DNA of 64,000 nucleotides from Streptomyces sp. FIT100 (lineage in GTDB: Bacteria > Actinomycetota > Actinomycetes > Streptomycetales > Streptomycetaceae): positions 2,468,001 through 2,532,000 of the forward strand of contig NZ_CP075715.1 in NCBI RefSeq assembly GCF_024584805.1, in the 5' to 3' direction. Position numbers and translations under genes: made by a program. The notes below the pieces were generated by a model. It worked only from the letters and a program-made list of their open reading frames with translations. It did no database searches and was not told where the DNA came from. Position 1 is the stretch's first letter, and each line of letters starts with the position of its first letter. Of the stretch, positions 1-10,148 are shown one piece after another.

Positions 1-365
1 CCGGACAGGCTGGGGGTGCGCGGCGTCGCCCAGCGCCGGGTCAGCACCCGCGGCTCTTGTCCTCAAACGCCGGACAGGCTGGGGGTGCGCGGCGTCGCCC
101 AGCGCCGGGTCAGCACCCGCGGCTCTTGTCCTCAAACGCCGGACAGGCTGGGGGTGCGCGGCGTCGCCCAGCGCCGGGTCAGCACCCGCGGCTCTTGTCC
201 TCAAACGCCGGACAGGCTGGGGGTGCGCGGCGTCGCCCAGCGCCGGGTCGGCACCCAGGGCTCTTGTCCTCAAACGCCGGACAGGCTGGGGGTGCGCGGC
301 GTTGCCCGGCGTCGGGTCGGCACCCGGGGCTCTTGTCCTCAAGCGCCGGACGGGCTGGGGGTGTG
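1..365. repeat. 69-bp tandem repeat array, five units plus a partial sixth
   Basis: Units begin at 1, 70, 139, 208, 277 and 346, an exact 69-bp period. The first three are nearly identical; the last ones diverge. Each carries a core reading TCCTCAAACGCCGGACAGGC, a sequence type that recurs between genes in Streptomyces chromosomes. Because 69 is divisible by 3, reading frames stay open across the array, but they show no real protein character. There are no unique spacers, so this is not CRISPR. The array enters from beyond the left edge, so the full copy number is unknown. Confidence 0.95.
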
Positions 366-885
366 TCCGGTGGGTGGTCCGGGGCGGGGCCCCTCCGGGC
401 TCGACTCCTCGGAGGCGGCGGCCTACAGGTTTTGTCGGGTTGCGAACCCGGTGCCTGCCGCCACCTCCTGCGGGGCCGACCCTGCACGGCCCCGCCCCGG
501 CGCCGCCCGCCGGGCGCGGGTGAGTGGGTGGTTGTCGCACCCGCGGGTCGTTGCCCGTCTGCGGGCCGGTGGGTGGTTTGTGCCCACCCGTCCCGCCCCA
601 GCGGGACGACTGCCCACAACCGTGAGGTGGCCACCTGGCTTGTGGGCAGGCGTTCCGCAGGGCGGAACGGGTGGGCACAACCCGACCACCGGGGTCGGCC
701 ACCGCCGGTGACCTGGCCCGGGGGGCGCGGAGGGGTCGGGTTCGGGACACTCAAGCGTGATTTGTGGCGCGCGCCGAAATCCCGGACGACTACACGCCTC
801 CGGGTGGGCGCGCGACGTAAATCATGCCGTCCCGAACACGAGCCCCGCAGCACCACCCGGACGGCAACCGCCCGCCACCGGGTGA
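366..885. other. intergenic stretch with inverted 41-43-bp elements
   Basis: No gene is supported here. Two copies of a palindromic element lie head to head at 578-620 and 640-680. Each starts and ends with TTGTG/CACAA-type halves around a GC-rich core, and each is close to the reverse complement of the other, so the RNA could fold into a long hairpin. This element type is also common between Streptomyces genes. The rest is low-complexity GC-rich sequence. Confidence 0.7.
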
Positions 886-990
886 CCCCAACACCCCAGC
901 CCGTCCGGCGCTTGAGGACAAAAACACCGGGTGCCAACCCGACACCGGGCAACCCCAACACCCCAGCCCGTCCGGCGCCTGAGGACAGAA
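886..990. repeat. two inverted copies of the 69-bp repeat core
   Basis: Two copies of the reverse complement of the array core begin near 886 and 953, about 67 bp apart. They face the 1-365 array and end just downstream of the response-regulator stop codon, so the whole 1-990 block is a large imperfect inverted repeat. Confidence 0.85.
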
Positions 991-999
991 AACAACGGC

Positions 1000-1686
1000 T
1001 CAGTCGACGCCGCCGGACGCGCCCGGCGTCACCAGGCCCGACTCGTATGCCGTGATGACGAGTTGCGCGCGGTCGCGTGCCGCGAGTTTGCCCATGATGC
1101 GGCTGACATGGGTCTTGGCCGTGAGAGGGCTGAGCTCCAGGGTCTCGGCGATCTCGGTGTTGTTGAGGCCGCGGGCGACGAGCGCGAGCACCTGGCGTTC
1201 GCGGTCGGAGAGGCATCCGGTGCCGGGACCGGGGCCGACCACCGGCGGGATGGCCGGGGCGGCGAGGACCCGGGCGATGAGGCGGGCCGTGGGGCCCGGC
1301 GAGAGGAGCGCGTCGCCCGCCGCGACGGTTCTGATCGCGGCGAGCAGGTCGGCCGGGCGGATGTCCTTGACGAGGAACCCGGAGGCGCCGGCGCGCAGGG
1401 CCTCCAGGATGTGGTCGTCGGTGTCGTATGTGGTGAGGACGAGGACCCTGACGCCCGCGAGGTCGTCGTCGGCGGCGATGCGGCGGGTGGCCTCGATGCC
1501 GTCGAGTTCGGGCATGCGGATGTCCATGACGATGACGTCGGCGCGGGCGGAGCGGGCGAGTTCGACGGCTTCGAGGCCCGTACCGGCCTGGGCGACGACC
1601 TCCATGTCACGGGCGGATTCGACGAGCATCGCGAACGAGGCGCGGACGAGGGTCTGGTCGTCGGCGAGCAGCACGCGGATGGTCAC
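1000..1686 (-). CDS. NarL/LuxR-family response regulator
   Basis: DNA-binding response regulator of 228 aa. The receiver domain (about 1-120) shows the acidic pair D9-D10, phospho-acceptor D55 in the V-M-D-I-R-M-P context, switch threonine T85/T86 and K107. A LuxR-type helix-turn-helix follows at about 155-220 (L-S-D-R-E-R-Q-V-L, then T-A-K-T-H-V). It should be phosphorylated by the histidine kinase encoded just upstream, whose stop codon overlaps this start by 4 bp (ATGA), which implies translational coupling. The target genes cannot be read from sequence; the adjacent MMPL exporter is the obvious candidate. Confidence 0.95.
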   Translation of the reverse strand: MTIRVLLADDQTLVRASFAMLVESARDMEVVAQAGTGLEAVELARSARADVIVMDIRMPELDGIEATRRIAADDDLAGVRVLVLTTYDTDDHILEALRAGASGFLVKDIRPADLLAAIRTVAAGDALLSPGPTARLIARVLAAPAIPPVVGPGPGTGCLSDRERQVLALVARGLNNTEIAETLELSPLTAKTHVSRIMGKLAARDRAQLVITAYESGLVTPGASGGVD

Positions 1687-3002
1687 GCCAGGGCCTCCTG
1701 GGTACGGAGCGGCAGAAGCGCCGCGACCTCGAAACCGCCGCCGGCGCGCGGGCCCGCCGACAGGGTGCCGCCCACGCTGCGGGCGCGCTCGCGCATGCCC
1801 ACGATGCCGTAGCCGCCGGAGTCGGCCGCACCGCCACCAGCCCTGCCGTCGTCGGTGACCGTGAGGCGCAGCACGTCACCGGCCACAACGCCCGCCACGG
1901 CACCGGCCACAGCGCCCGCCACGGCACCGTCCGCAACGGCACCGCCCGCAGCGCCGTCCGCGACGACAACGACGCGGACCCGCGCCCCGGGCCCCGCGTG
2001 GCGCACGGCGTTGGTCAGGGACTCCTGCACGATGCGGTAGACGGCCGCGCCGGTGGCGGGCGGCACGGCGGCCGCCGGGGCCCGCAGGTCGAGGACGGCG
2101 CCGGAGGCCCGTACGAGGGCGGGCAGCGCGTCGAGCCCGGGCAGCGGGCCGTCCGACGGGGTTTCCCCGTCGCTGCCGGCGCGCAGCACCTGGAGCGTGG
2201 CGCGCAGCTCGCCGCGCGCCGTGCGGCAGGTCTCTGCGATGTCGTCGAGGGCCTCGGCGACCGCCGCGCGGTCCAGCCGGTCCGGATCGACGGTCAGGAC
2301 GTGCGAGGCGACCGAGGTCTGCACGCCGATCAGGGTGATGCTGTGGGCGAGGAGGTCGTGCAGGTCGCGGGCGATGCGCAGCCGCTCCTCCGCGACACGG
2401 CGGGCGGCTTCCTCCTCCCTGGTGCGTTCGGCGCGTTCGGCGCGGGCGACGACGGAGGCGATGTAGCGGCGGTAGATGCGGACGTCGACGCCGAAGAAGA
2501 GGACGGCGATGATCCAACCCGAGGTGCGCAGCGCCTCAAGGCCCTCGTGGGCACCGACGTTGAACATGATCGTCACCGAGGTCACGTTGACGGCGACGCC
2601 GACGATCAGCGTGTACAGCGGGCGGGCGGTCGCGGCCACCGTGTAGAGGGCGAGGGTCGAGGCGGGCAGCGGCGCCGTGTGGGCGTTGTCGAGCGCGTGG
2701 TAGGGGATGATGCACGCCACCACCGCGCACAGGACCGGGATCGGGTGGCTGCGGCGCCAGGCCAGGGGCGTGACGCTGCCGACGAGCAGGGCCCAGCCGA
2801 GCGGGTCGGGGGTGCGGCCGTCGTTCTGGACCAGGAGCACCAGGGTGACCGACAGGACGCCGGCGCCCACCGCGATGAGCGCGTCGTTGCGGCGCCGGTG
2901 CGGCACGGTCAGCGGGTCGCGGCTGACGGCGGTGAGGATGCGCTCGCCCAGGCGGGGGCGCGTCTTCTGCGCCGCTGCGGTGTTCGTCCGGGGGTGTTCC
3001 AC
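1683..3002 (-). CDS. two-component sensor histidine kinase (HisKA_3 type)
   Basis: Membrane sensor kinase of 439 aa. The N-terminal half (about 40-180) holds several hydrophobic segments with little extracytoplasmic loop, suggesting intramembrane or small-ligand sensing. The HisKA_3 dimerisation helix has R-D-L-H-D with phospho-acceptor H215. The HATPase domain shows N331 (E-S-L-T-N-A-V-R-H), D384/D385 and the glycine-rich G-Y-G-I-V-G-M-R-E-R lid near 398-407. A Gly/Ala/Val repeat of roughly 30 residues (about 350-376) sits between ATPase strands and comes from a local DNA repeat. Pairs with the response regulator at 1000. Confidence 0.93.
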   Translation of the reverse strand: MEHPRTNTAAAQKTRPRLGERILTAVSRDPLTVPHRRRNDALIAVGAGVLSVTLVLLVQNDGRTPDPLGWALLVGSVTPLAWRRSHPIPVLCAVVACIIPYHALDNAHTAPLPASTLALYTVAATARPLYTLIVGVAVNVTSVTIMFNVGAHEGLEALRTSGWIIAVLFFGVDVRIYRRYIASVVARAERAERTREEEAARRVAEERLRIARDLHDLLAHSITLIGVQTSVASHVLTVDPDRLDRAAVAEALDDIAETCRTARGELRATLQVLRAGSDGETPSDGPLPGLDALPALVRASGAVLDLRAPAAAVPPATGAAVYRIVQESLTNAVRHAGPGARVRVVVVADGAAGGAVADGAVAGAVAGAVAGVVAGDVLRLTVTDDGRAGGGAADSGGYGIVGMRERARSVGGTLSAGPRAGGGFEVAALLPLRTQEALA

Positions 3003-3085
3003 GCGGCCATCCTCCCTGTGGTGGTGCTCGGGGTGCGAAGAGGGCTCCCGCGGAGGGGGAACTTCGCCCCCCTCCGCGCCACGCC

Positions 3086-3160
3086 CTGTATCGGCGTATC
3101 GGTCAGCTGTATCGGCGTATCGGTCAGCCGCGACGTATCGGTCAGCGGCGTATCGGTCAG
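3086..3160. repeat. four tandem copies of a 15-21-bp unit running into the MMPL stop codon
   Basis: The motif CGTATCGGTCAG occurs four times; the first two units are exact 21-bp copies (3086-3106 and 3107-3127). The last copy contains the TGA stop of the MMPL gene (3157-3159), so the repeat duplicates the gene's 3' end. No rho-independent terminator is obvious in this gap. Confidence 0.9.
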
Positions 3161-5307
3161 CCGCGACGGCGGGACAGCCGCCCCGGCCACCACACCCGCC
3201 GGCCGAGCAGCAGGCTCGCGCTCGTCACCAGATAGGTGCGTACGAGGAAGGTGTCCAGCAGGACCCCGACGGCGACGACGAAGCCCATCTCGACCATCAT
3301 GACCAGCGGCAGGTTCATCAGGACCGCGAAGGTGGCCGCCAGCACGATACCGGCGGAGGCGATGACGCCGCCGGTGGTGCGCAGCGCGGTCAGGGCCGCG
3401 GCCGCGGGTTCCGCGCCGGAGAGGGCCTCCTCGCGCATCCGGTGCATCAGGAAGATGCCGTAGTCGACGCCGAGGGCGACCAGGAAGACGAAGGACAGCA
3501 GCGGCAGCCCGGGGTCGATGCCCGCGAAGCCGAAGACCGGCTCGAAGACGAGCCCGCCGAGTCCCATCGCGGCGCCCCACACGGCGACGACGGCGACGAT
3601 GAGGATCAGTGGGGCGACGAGGCTGCGCAGCAGGGCGACGAGGATGAGCAGGACCGCGGCGAGCACCAGGGGGATGACGATCAGCCGGTCGCGGGCGTTG
3701 GTCTCCTCCAGGTCGAGCTGCTGGGCGCTGGCGCCGCCGACGTACGCGCCGTCGGCTTGGAGGCCCGCGCGCAGCGCCTCGATGGTCGCGGTCTCGCCGG
3801 GGGACTCGGGTGCGTCCTCGGCGAAGACGGAGAGCTCGGTCCAGCCGTCGGCTGTGCGGCCGCGCTCGGCGGCGGCGACGCCGTCGGTGGCGCGGACCTC
3901 GGCGAGGACCCGGTCGGCGGCGGCGGCCGGCGCGACGACGCCGATGGGCTGGGCGCCGCGGTCGGGGTAGGCGTCGGCCAGGGTGCGCATGGCCGAGACG
4001 GATTCGGGCCGCTCGGTGAAGCTGTCCTCGTTCTTGAGGGTGCCGGGCAGGTTGAACGCGCCGAGTGCGAGCGCCCCGAGCAGCACCGCTCCCGATGCCA
4101 GGACGGCCACCGGGCGGCGGCCCGCGGAGCTGCCCATGGCGGCGAACAGGTTGCGGCGCCGGGGGGCCTCGCTCCCGTACCGGGGGATCAGCGGCCAGAA
4201 GATCCTGCGGCCCAGGAGGACGAGCAGGGCGGGCAGCAGGGTGGTCATGGCGGCCAGTGCGCACACGACGCCCACCGCGCCGACGGGGCCGAGTCCGCGG
4301 GCGCTGTTGAGGTCGGCGGCGAGGAGGCACAGCAGGCCCGCGGCAACGGTCCCGGAGGAGGCGAGGACGGCGGGTCCGCAGCCGCGCAGGGCGGCGCGCA
4401 TCGCGTCGTAGGGCTCGGGGACGCGCCGCAGTTCCTCGCGGTAGCGGGCGACGAGGAGGAGGGCGTAGTCGGTGCCGGCGCCGAAGACGAGGACGGTCAT
4501 GATGCCCGCGCTCTGGCTGGTGACGGTGATGTCGAAGCCTTGGGCGAGGCCGTAGATGACGGCCCTGGTGGCGAGGGCGGCGACGCCGACGACGAGCAGC
4601 GGGACCAGCCACAGGAACGGACTGCGGTAGGTGAGGATCAGCAGGACGGCGACGACGATGACGGTCGCGACCATCAGCGTGCCGTCGATGGTCTCGAAGA
4701 CGTCCTCCATGTCCGTCTGGAGGGCGCTGGGTCCGCCGACCTCGACGGTCAGCCCCGCGGCCCCTTCGGCCCGGTCGCCCCCGCCGCCCCCGGCGGCCGT
4801 GTCGCCCCCGTCGCCGGAGACGGCGGTGCGTACGTCCTCGACGAAGGCGGCCCTGGCCTTCTCGTCGTTGCCGGGCTCCGTCGTCGAGACCGGGTACATC
4901 AGGGTGGTGCCGTCCTTGGACGGGATGCCCCTGGGCTGCCCGCCGATCAGGTCGTGGGCGGCGGCGATGCGGGCGGCCTGACCGGCCGCGGTGGTCCGGT
5001 CGGCGGCGGTCAGTCCGCCGTCGCGGTGGTAGACGAGGACGAGTTCGGTGGCCTCGCCGCCCGGCAGTTCCTGCTGGACCCTGGCGACCTGGGTGGAGTC
5101 CGCGCCCGCCGGAAGGTAGTCGACGATGTTGTCGCGCTGGACGTCGGCGAGTTTGCCCGCGAAGGGGCCGGCGACGGCGAGGACGGCGATCCACAGGGCG
5201 AGGACGACCCAGGGCAGGGCGGCGGCGGGGCGGGTACGGACGGGCCGCGGACCGGTGCCGGGCGGGGCGTCCGGTGCGGCGTCGTACGAGGTGGTCGGGG
5301 CCCCCAT
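3157..5307 (-). CDS. MMPL-family RND exporter
   Basis: Large inner-membrane transporter of 716 aa, a usual size for actinobacterial MMPL proteins, which export lipids or hydrophobic compounds using the proton gradient. Layout: one N-terminal membrane helix (about 28-50), a large extracytoplasmic domain, a helix bundle, a second extracytoplasmic domain and a second bundle. The paired conserved segments G-A-G-T-D-Y-A-L and A-L-G-V-D-Y-G-I-F carry the Asp-Tyr pairs typical of proton relay. The ATG at 5307 follows GGGAGG. It is read towards the kinase/regulator pair 154 bp downstream and may share transcripts with it. The substrate is unknown. A Gly-rich patch lies in the first outer domain. Confidence 0.92.
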   Translation of the reverse strand: MGAPTTSYDAAPDAPPGTGPRPVRTRPAAALPWVVLALWIAVLAVAGPFAGKLADVQRDNIVDYLPAGADSTQVARVQQELPGGEATELVLVYHRDGGLTAADRTTAAGQAARIAAAHDLIGGQPRGIPSKDGTTLMYPVSTTEPGNDEKARAAFVEDVRTAVSGDGGDTAAGGGGGDRAEGAAGLTVEVGGPSALQTDMEDVFETIDGTLMVATVIVVAVLLILTYRSPFLWLVPLLVVGVAALATRAVIYGLAQGFDITVTSQSAGIMTVLVFGAGTDYALLLVARYREELRRVPEPYDAMRAALRGCGPAVLASSGTVAAGLLCLLAADLNSARGLGPVGAVGVVCALAAMTTLLPALLVLLGRRIFWPLIPRYGSEAPRRRNLFAAMGSSAGRRPVAVLASGAVLLGALALGAFNLPGTLKNEDSFTERPESVSAMRTLADAYPDRGAQPIGVVAPAAAADRVLAEVRATDGVAAAERGRTADGWTELSVFAEDAPESPGETATIEALRAGLQADGAYVGGASAQQLDLEETNARDRLIVIPLVLAAVLLILVALLRSLVAPLILIVAVVAVWGAAMGLGGLVFEPVFGFAGIDPGLPLLSFVFLVALGVDYGIFLMHRMREEALSGAEPAAAALTALRTTGGVIASAGIVLAATFAVLMNLPLVMMVEMGFVVAVGVLLDTFLVRTYLVTSASLLLGRRVWWPGRLSRRRG

Positions 5308-5677
5308 GGTCGGGCCTCCCTCCGGCAGCGGTGTCTGGACGGGAACCAGACTCCCGTCGCGGGAGGGGCGATTCGTCGGGCCGCAGGGCGAGTTGGGGGC
5401 TACTCCCGTGGGCGGCGGGCGGGGTCCGTTACTCCTCGGGGAGTACGGCCTCGTACGACGACGGCGCGGGGCGTGCCACGACGGCGAGGACAGCTCCGGT
5501 CACAACGCCGGTGACAGCTCCTGTCACAACGGTGACCGCTCCGGTCACAACGCCGGTGACGGCTTCGCTCACGACGACGGTGCCGCTCCGGTCACGACGC
5601 CGCGGCCGGCTCCGGTCACGACAGCGACAGCCGCGCGGGGCGGGGCGGGCGTGTCACGACGCCGGGGGCGGCTCCGC
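5308..5677. other. intergenic stretch with degenerate tandem repeats
   Basis: No gene is supported. From about 5485 to 5690 the sequence consists of imperfect repeats built on GCTCCGGTCAC(A/G)AC blocks of about 18-24 bp. The last block contains the stop codon of the TerB-like gene (5678-5680). The part next to 5308 should hold the MMPL promoter, but I cannot assign -35/-10 boxes with confidence. Confidence 0.75.
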
Positions 5678-6421
5678 TCACGACGACGGCGCGCGCGCCG
5701 CCGCGAGCAGCCGCGCCGTGTCGTCGGCGCACAGCCGCAGCGCGTTGCCGACGGTGGTGAGCACCTCGCGCTCGGCCGTGCTGTAGGGCCCGTCGGCGAG
5801 CGCGATCCGCGCGCCCTGGAGCAGGATCGACTCACGGCCGGCCGGGGCCAGGTGCGGGGCCAGCGGCTCCAGGGCCTCGTGGAGTTCGATGGCGAGGGCG
5901 GCGCCGCACGGGCCGGTGTCCGTGACGAAGCGGCCGGTGTCGGCGGCGAGCGCCTCGATCATGGCGGTGAGCTGGTCCTCGGTGCAGTCGATGATGCCGG
6001 CGGCACGGACGGCGGTGACCGCGGTCTCCCGGACCGTGCGCGAGGAGGTGCCGCCCGCGGCGAGGACGGCGAGGGCGACGGTGTGGACGCCGTCGCGGAG
6101 CATCGCGGAGAAGCGGGCGGTGGTGGGGTGGTCGAGGGCTTCCGTGCCGTACTGGGCGTGACAGGCGGCGCATTCGACGATGGGGCCTGCGAGGCCGCGC
6201 GGGAGGACGGGGACGCCGAGGACGGTGAAGCGGCGACGGCCGGTGCGGCGACGGTAGTTGCGGTCGCCTCCGCAGTCGGAGCAGAAGAACTCGCCGTCGC
6301 CGACGGTGGTCCAGGAGGTGCGCATACCGAAGACGCGGGGACCGAGGGCGCGTAGGCCGCGAGGACCGTATTGGCCGGTGATGCGCGGTTTTCGGCCGCT
6401 TCGTCCGCGGTTTGGCTGCAC
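5678..6421 (-). CDS. TerB-like protein with N-terminal zinc ribbon
   Basis: Protein of 247 aa. The start chosen is GTG at 6421, six bases after GGAGG; the in-frame ATG at 6325 (residue 33) has no good ribosome site. A zinc ribbon is visible as C47-x2-C50 and C84-x2-C87. The C-terminal part (about 110-247) is helical and resembles TerB-type domains seen in tellurite-resistance proteins, but no other ter genes are nearby, so a resistance role is not implied. Transcribed towards the MMPL gene but separated by 370 bp of repeats. Function unknown. Confidence 0.7.
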   Translation of the reverse strand: MQPNRGRSGRKPRITGQYGPRGLRALGPRVFGMRTSWTTVGDGEFFCSDCGGDRNYRRRTGRRRFTVLGVPVLPRGLAGPIVECAACHAQYGTEALDHPTTARFSAMLRDGVHTVALAVLAAGGTSSRTVRETAVTAVRAAGIIDCTEDQLTAMIEALAADTGRFVTDTGPCGAALAIELHEALEPLAPHLAPAGRESILLQGARIALADGPYSTAEREVLTTVGNALRLCADDTARLLAAARAPSS

Positions 6422-6465
6422 CTCGCACCTCCGTAACGGTCCGGCAACATTGCCGCGTTGACGTG

Positions 6466-6495
6466 ATGTTAGCCACATTGGCGAGGTGGCGTCAG
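6466..6495 (-). promoter_or_regulatory. putative promoter of the TerB-like gene
   Basis: On the minus strand, CTGACG (6490-6495) is separated by 18 bp from TAACAT (6466-6471), about 45 bp upstream of the GTG start. Both boxes are close to the housekeeping sigma consensus of Streptomyces. Confidence 0.4.
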
Positions 6496-6525
6496 TACCC
6501 CGGCACCACATCGCCGGGACATGGC

Positions 6526-6560
6526 CGAACCCCGCCCCTGTGGCAGGGGCGGGGGGTTCG
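6526..6560 (-). terminator. terminator after leuA
   Basis: A strong GC-rich hairpin (arms CGAACCCCGCCCCTG and CAGGGGCGGGGGGTTCG) lies 22 bp after the leuA stop codon. It lacks a clear T-run, as is usual in Streptomyces. Confidence 0.75.
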
Positions 6561-6581
6561 GGAGCGAAGACGGCGGGGGTG

Positions 6582-8488
<1,907 letters not shown>

Positions 8489-8498
8489 GATGCGAACG

Positions 8499-8504
8499 AG
8501 CCTA
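8499..8504 (-). promoter_or_regulatory. putative -10 box for the leuA leader transcript
   Basis: TAGGCT on the minus strand, ending 10 bp before the leader ATG. The spacing would put the transcript start within a few bases of that ATG. No convincing -35 box is seen. Confidence 0.45.
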
Positions 8505-8647
8505 GCCGAGCTTCGACGTGAGCGCCGGTCCCGTTTCAGTATGCGGGACGACCGATGAGTAACGGGCAAATGTGACAGATCACCCTATTTTACTAATCAT
8601 GGTCGCTGCTCGTGACACCGCAATGACACAGTGCCACATTGCCAGAC

Positions 8648-9712
8648 ATGAACTCCTTCACGGACGCTTTCACGCCGGTCTTCTGCGGCATCGTGCCGCC
8701 GCACCTGCTCGACAGGCTCGCCCGTTCCGGTGACCCGGCGCTCGCCGCCGCCGCCCGCCGCACCCTGGTCACGGACGCCGCCCAGCGCACCGCGCGGCGC
8801 CTGACGACCGTCGTCGGCGCCCCGCCGCCCTCCGAGGAGGTCGTCGAGGGGCCGCAGCGCACGATCCACGACGCGGAGCACGGCACCGTGCTTCCCGGCA
8901 CGAAGGTGCGCTCCGAGGGCGACGAGCCGGGCCGGGACGCGACCGTCAACCGCGCGTACGCGGGCCTGGGTGCCACGTTCGAGCTGCTGCTGTCGGCGTA
9001 CGGGCGCAACTCGGTCGACGGCGAGGGCCTGCCGCTGCTCGCGACCGTGCACTACGACGAGGACTACGGGAACGCCTTCTGGAACGGCGAGCAGATGGTC
9101 TTCGGCGACGGGGACGGCGAGATCTTCCTCGACTTCACCGTCCCGGTCGACGTCATCGCCCACGAACTGGCCCACGGTCTCACCCAGTACACGGCGAACC
9201 TCAGCTACTTCGGCCAGTCGGGCGCGCTCAACGAGTCCGTGTCGGACGTCTTCGGCTCCCTGGTGAAGCAGTACACGCTCGACCAGACCGCCGACCGGGC
9301 CGACTGGCTGATCGGCGCCGGCCTGCTCGCCCCGCGCGTGACGGGCGTCGCGCTGCGCTCGATGAAGGAGCCCGGCTCCGCGTACGACGACGATGTGCTC
9401 GGCAAGGACCCGCAGCCCGCGACGATGGACGACTACGTCCGCACGGGCCAGGACAACGGCGGGGTGCACATCAACTCGGGCATCCCCAACCACGCCTTCT
9501 ACCTGCTCGCCACGCAGCTCGGCGGCAGGGCGTGGGAGCGGGCCGGGCAGGTCTGGTACGACGTGCTGACCGGCGGCGCGCTCCAGGTCGACGCCTCCTT
9601 CGCGGACTTCGCCACGGCCACGGTCGCCGCGGCGGCCGCACGGTACGGCGAGGGCGAGGAGCACGAAGCGGTGCTGAAGGCGTGGTCGCAGGTGGGTGTA
9701 TCCGCCAACTGA
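8648..9712 (+). CDS. protealysin-like M4 metallopeptidase
   Basis: Zinc protease of the thermolysin (M4) family, 354 aa from the ATG at 8648 (an upstream TTG at 8639 is less likely). Zinc site H172-E173-L-A-H176 with third ligand E196 in A-L-N-E-S-V-S-D; H274 in G-G-V-H-I-N fits the second catalytic histidine. There is no signal peptide. The N-terminus carries a V-P-P-H-L-L segment near 16-21, resembling the PPL motif of short protealysin-type propeptides. The next gene, 34 bp on, encodes an emfourin-like protein, the known inhibitor partner of protealysins. Cellular target unknown. Confidence 0.92.
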   Translation: MNSFTDAFTPVFCGIVPPHLLDRLARSGDPALAAAARRTLVTDAAQRTARRLTTVVGAPPPSEEVVEGPQRTIHDAEHGTVLPGTKVRSEGDEPGRDATVNRAYAGLGATFELLLSAYGRNSVDGEGLPLLATVHYDEDYGNAFWNGEQMVFGDGDGEIFLDFTVPVDVIAHELAHGLTQYTANLSYFGQSGALNESVSDVFGSLVKQYTLDQTADRADWLIGAGLLAPRVTGVALRSMKEPGSAYDDDVLGKDPQPATMDDYVRTGQDNGGVHINSGIPNHAFYLLATQLGGRAWERAGQVWYDVLTGGALQVDASFADFATATVAAAAARYGEGEEHEAVLKAWSQVGVSAN

Positions 9713-9746
9713 CGCGGAGCGGCGCGAGACAGGCTAGACAGGAGCC

Positions 9747-10013
9747 ATGCGTATTCAAGTGCGACGCACGGGTGGGTTCGCCGGCATCGAGAAGCTCGCC
9801 GAGGTCGACACCTCGGGCCGCCCCGACGCCCGGGAATGGCACGCCCTGGCCGAACAGGCCGTGGCCGACGGCCGGGGCACGCCGCCGGTGGGGGTCCCGG
9901 ACGGTTTCCAGTACCAGCTGACGGTGGACGGCAAGACGGTCTACTGCGCGGACCCGAGGCTCACCGAGAAGCAGCGCAAGCTGATCTCGATGGTGCTGAA
10001 GGAAGGCTCCTGA
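9747..10013 (+). CDS. emfourin-like protease inhibitor
   Basis: Small cytosolic-type protein of 88 aa with no signal peptide, starting M-R-I-Q-V-R-R-T-G-G-F. Emfourins bind and inhibit protealysin-like M4 proteases and are encoded beside them. Position (34 bp after the M4 gene, same strand), size and N-terminal pattern support this. The two genes are probably one operon. The stop codon lies in a 29-bp sequence that is duplicated 36 bp downstream. Confidence 0.8.
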   Translation: MRIQVRRTGGFAGIEKLAEVDTSGRPDAREWHALAEQAVADGRGTPPVGVPDGFQYQLTVDGKTVYCADPRLTEKQRKLISMVLKEGS

Positions 10014-10120
10014 GGTTGCCGGAGCCCTGGGGGGGTCCCGGGCTCCTGAGGTTGCCGGAGCCCTGGGGGCCTGGGGGCCTGGGGGCCTGGGGCCCTGGGG
10101 CCCTGGGGCCCTGGGGGGGG
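10005..10120. repeat. 29-bp direct duplication followed by GGGGCCT-type repeats
   Basis: The sequence at 10005-10033, which includes the emfourin stop codon, is repeated at 10041-10069. It then runs into about 50 bp of short G-rich units based on CTGGGGGC and CTGGGGCC. The tract separates the converging emfourin and era genes and could act as a terminator or slow polymerase. Confidence 0.9.
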
Positions 10121-10148
10121 CAGTGCCCCGGACCCCGGGCCGCGGCGG

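Noticed and set aside
1..365. CRISPR array
   Set aside because: Units touch each other without unique spacers and no cas genes are near.
16..1216. Long open frames on both strands over the 69-bp array
   Set aside because: They exist because the repeat length is a multiple of three and GC is high; no protein-like composition, no ribosome site.
2707..5514. 935-aa plus-strand frame opposite the MMPL gene
   Set aside because: Shadow frame of high-GC coding DNA; the minus strand encodes a clear transporter.
5678..6421. Tellurite-resistance operon
   Set aside because: Only a TerB-like domain is present; no terC, terD or terZ genes.
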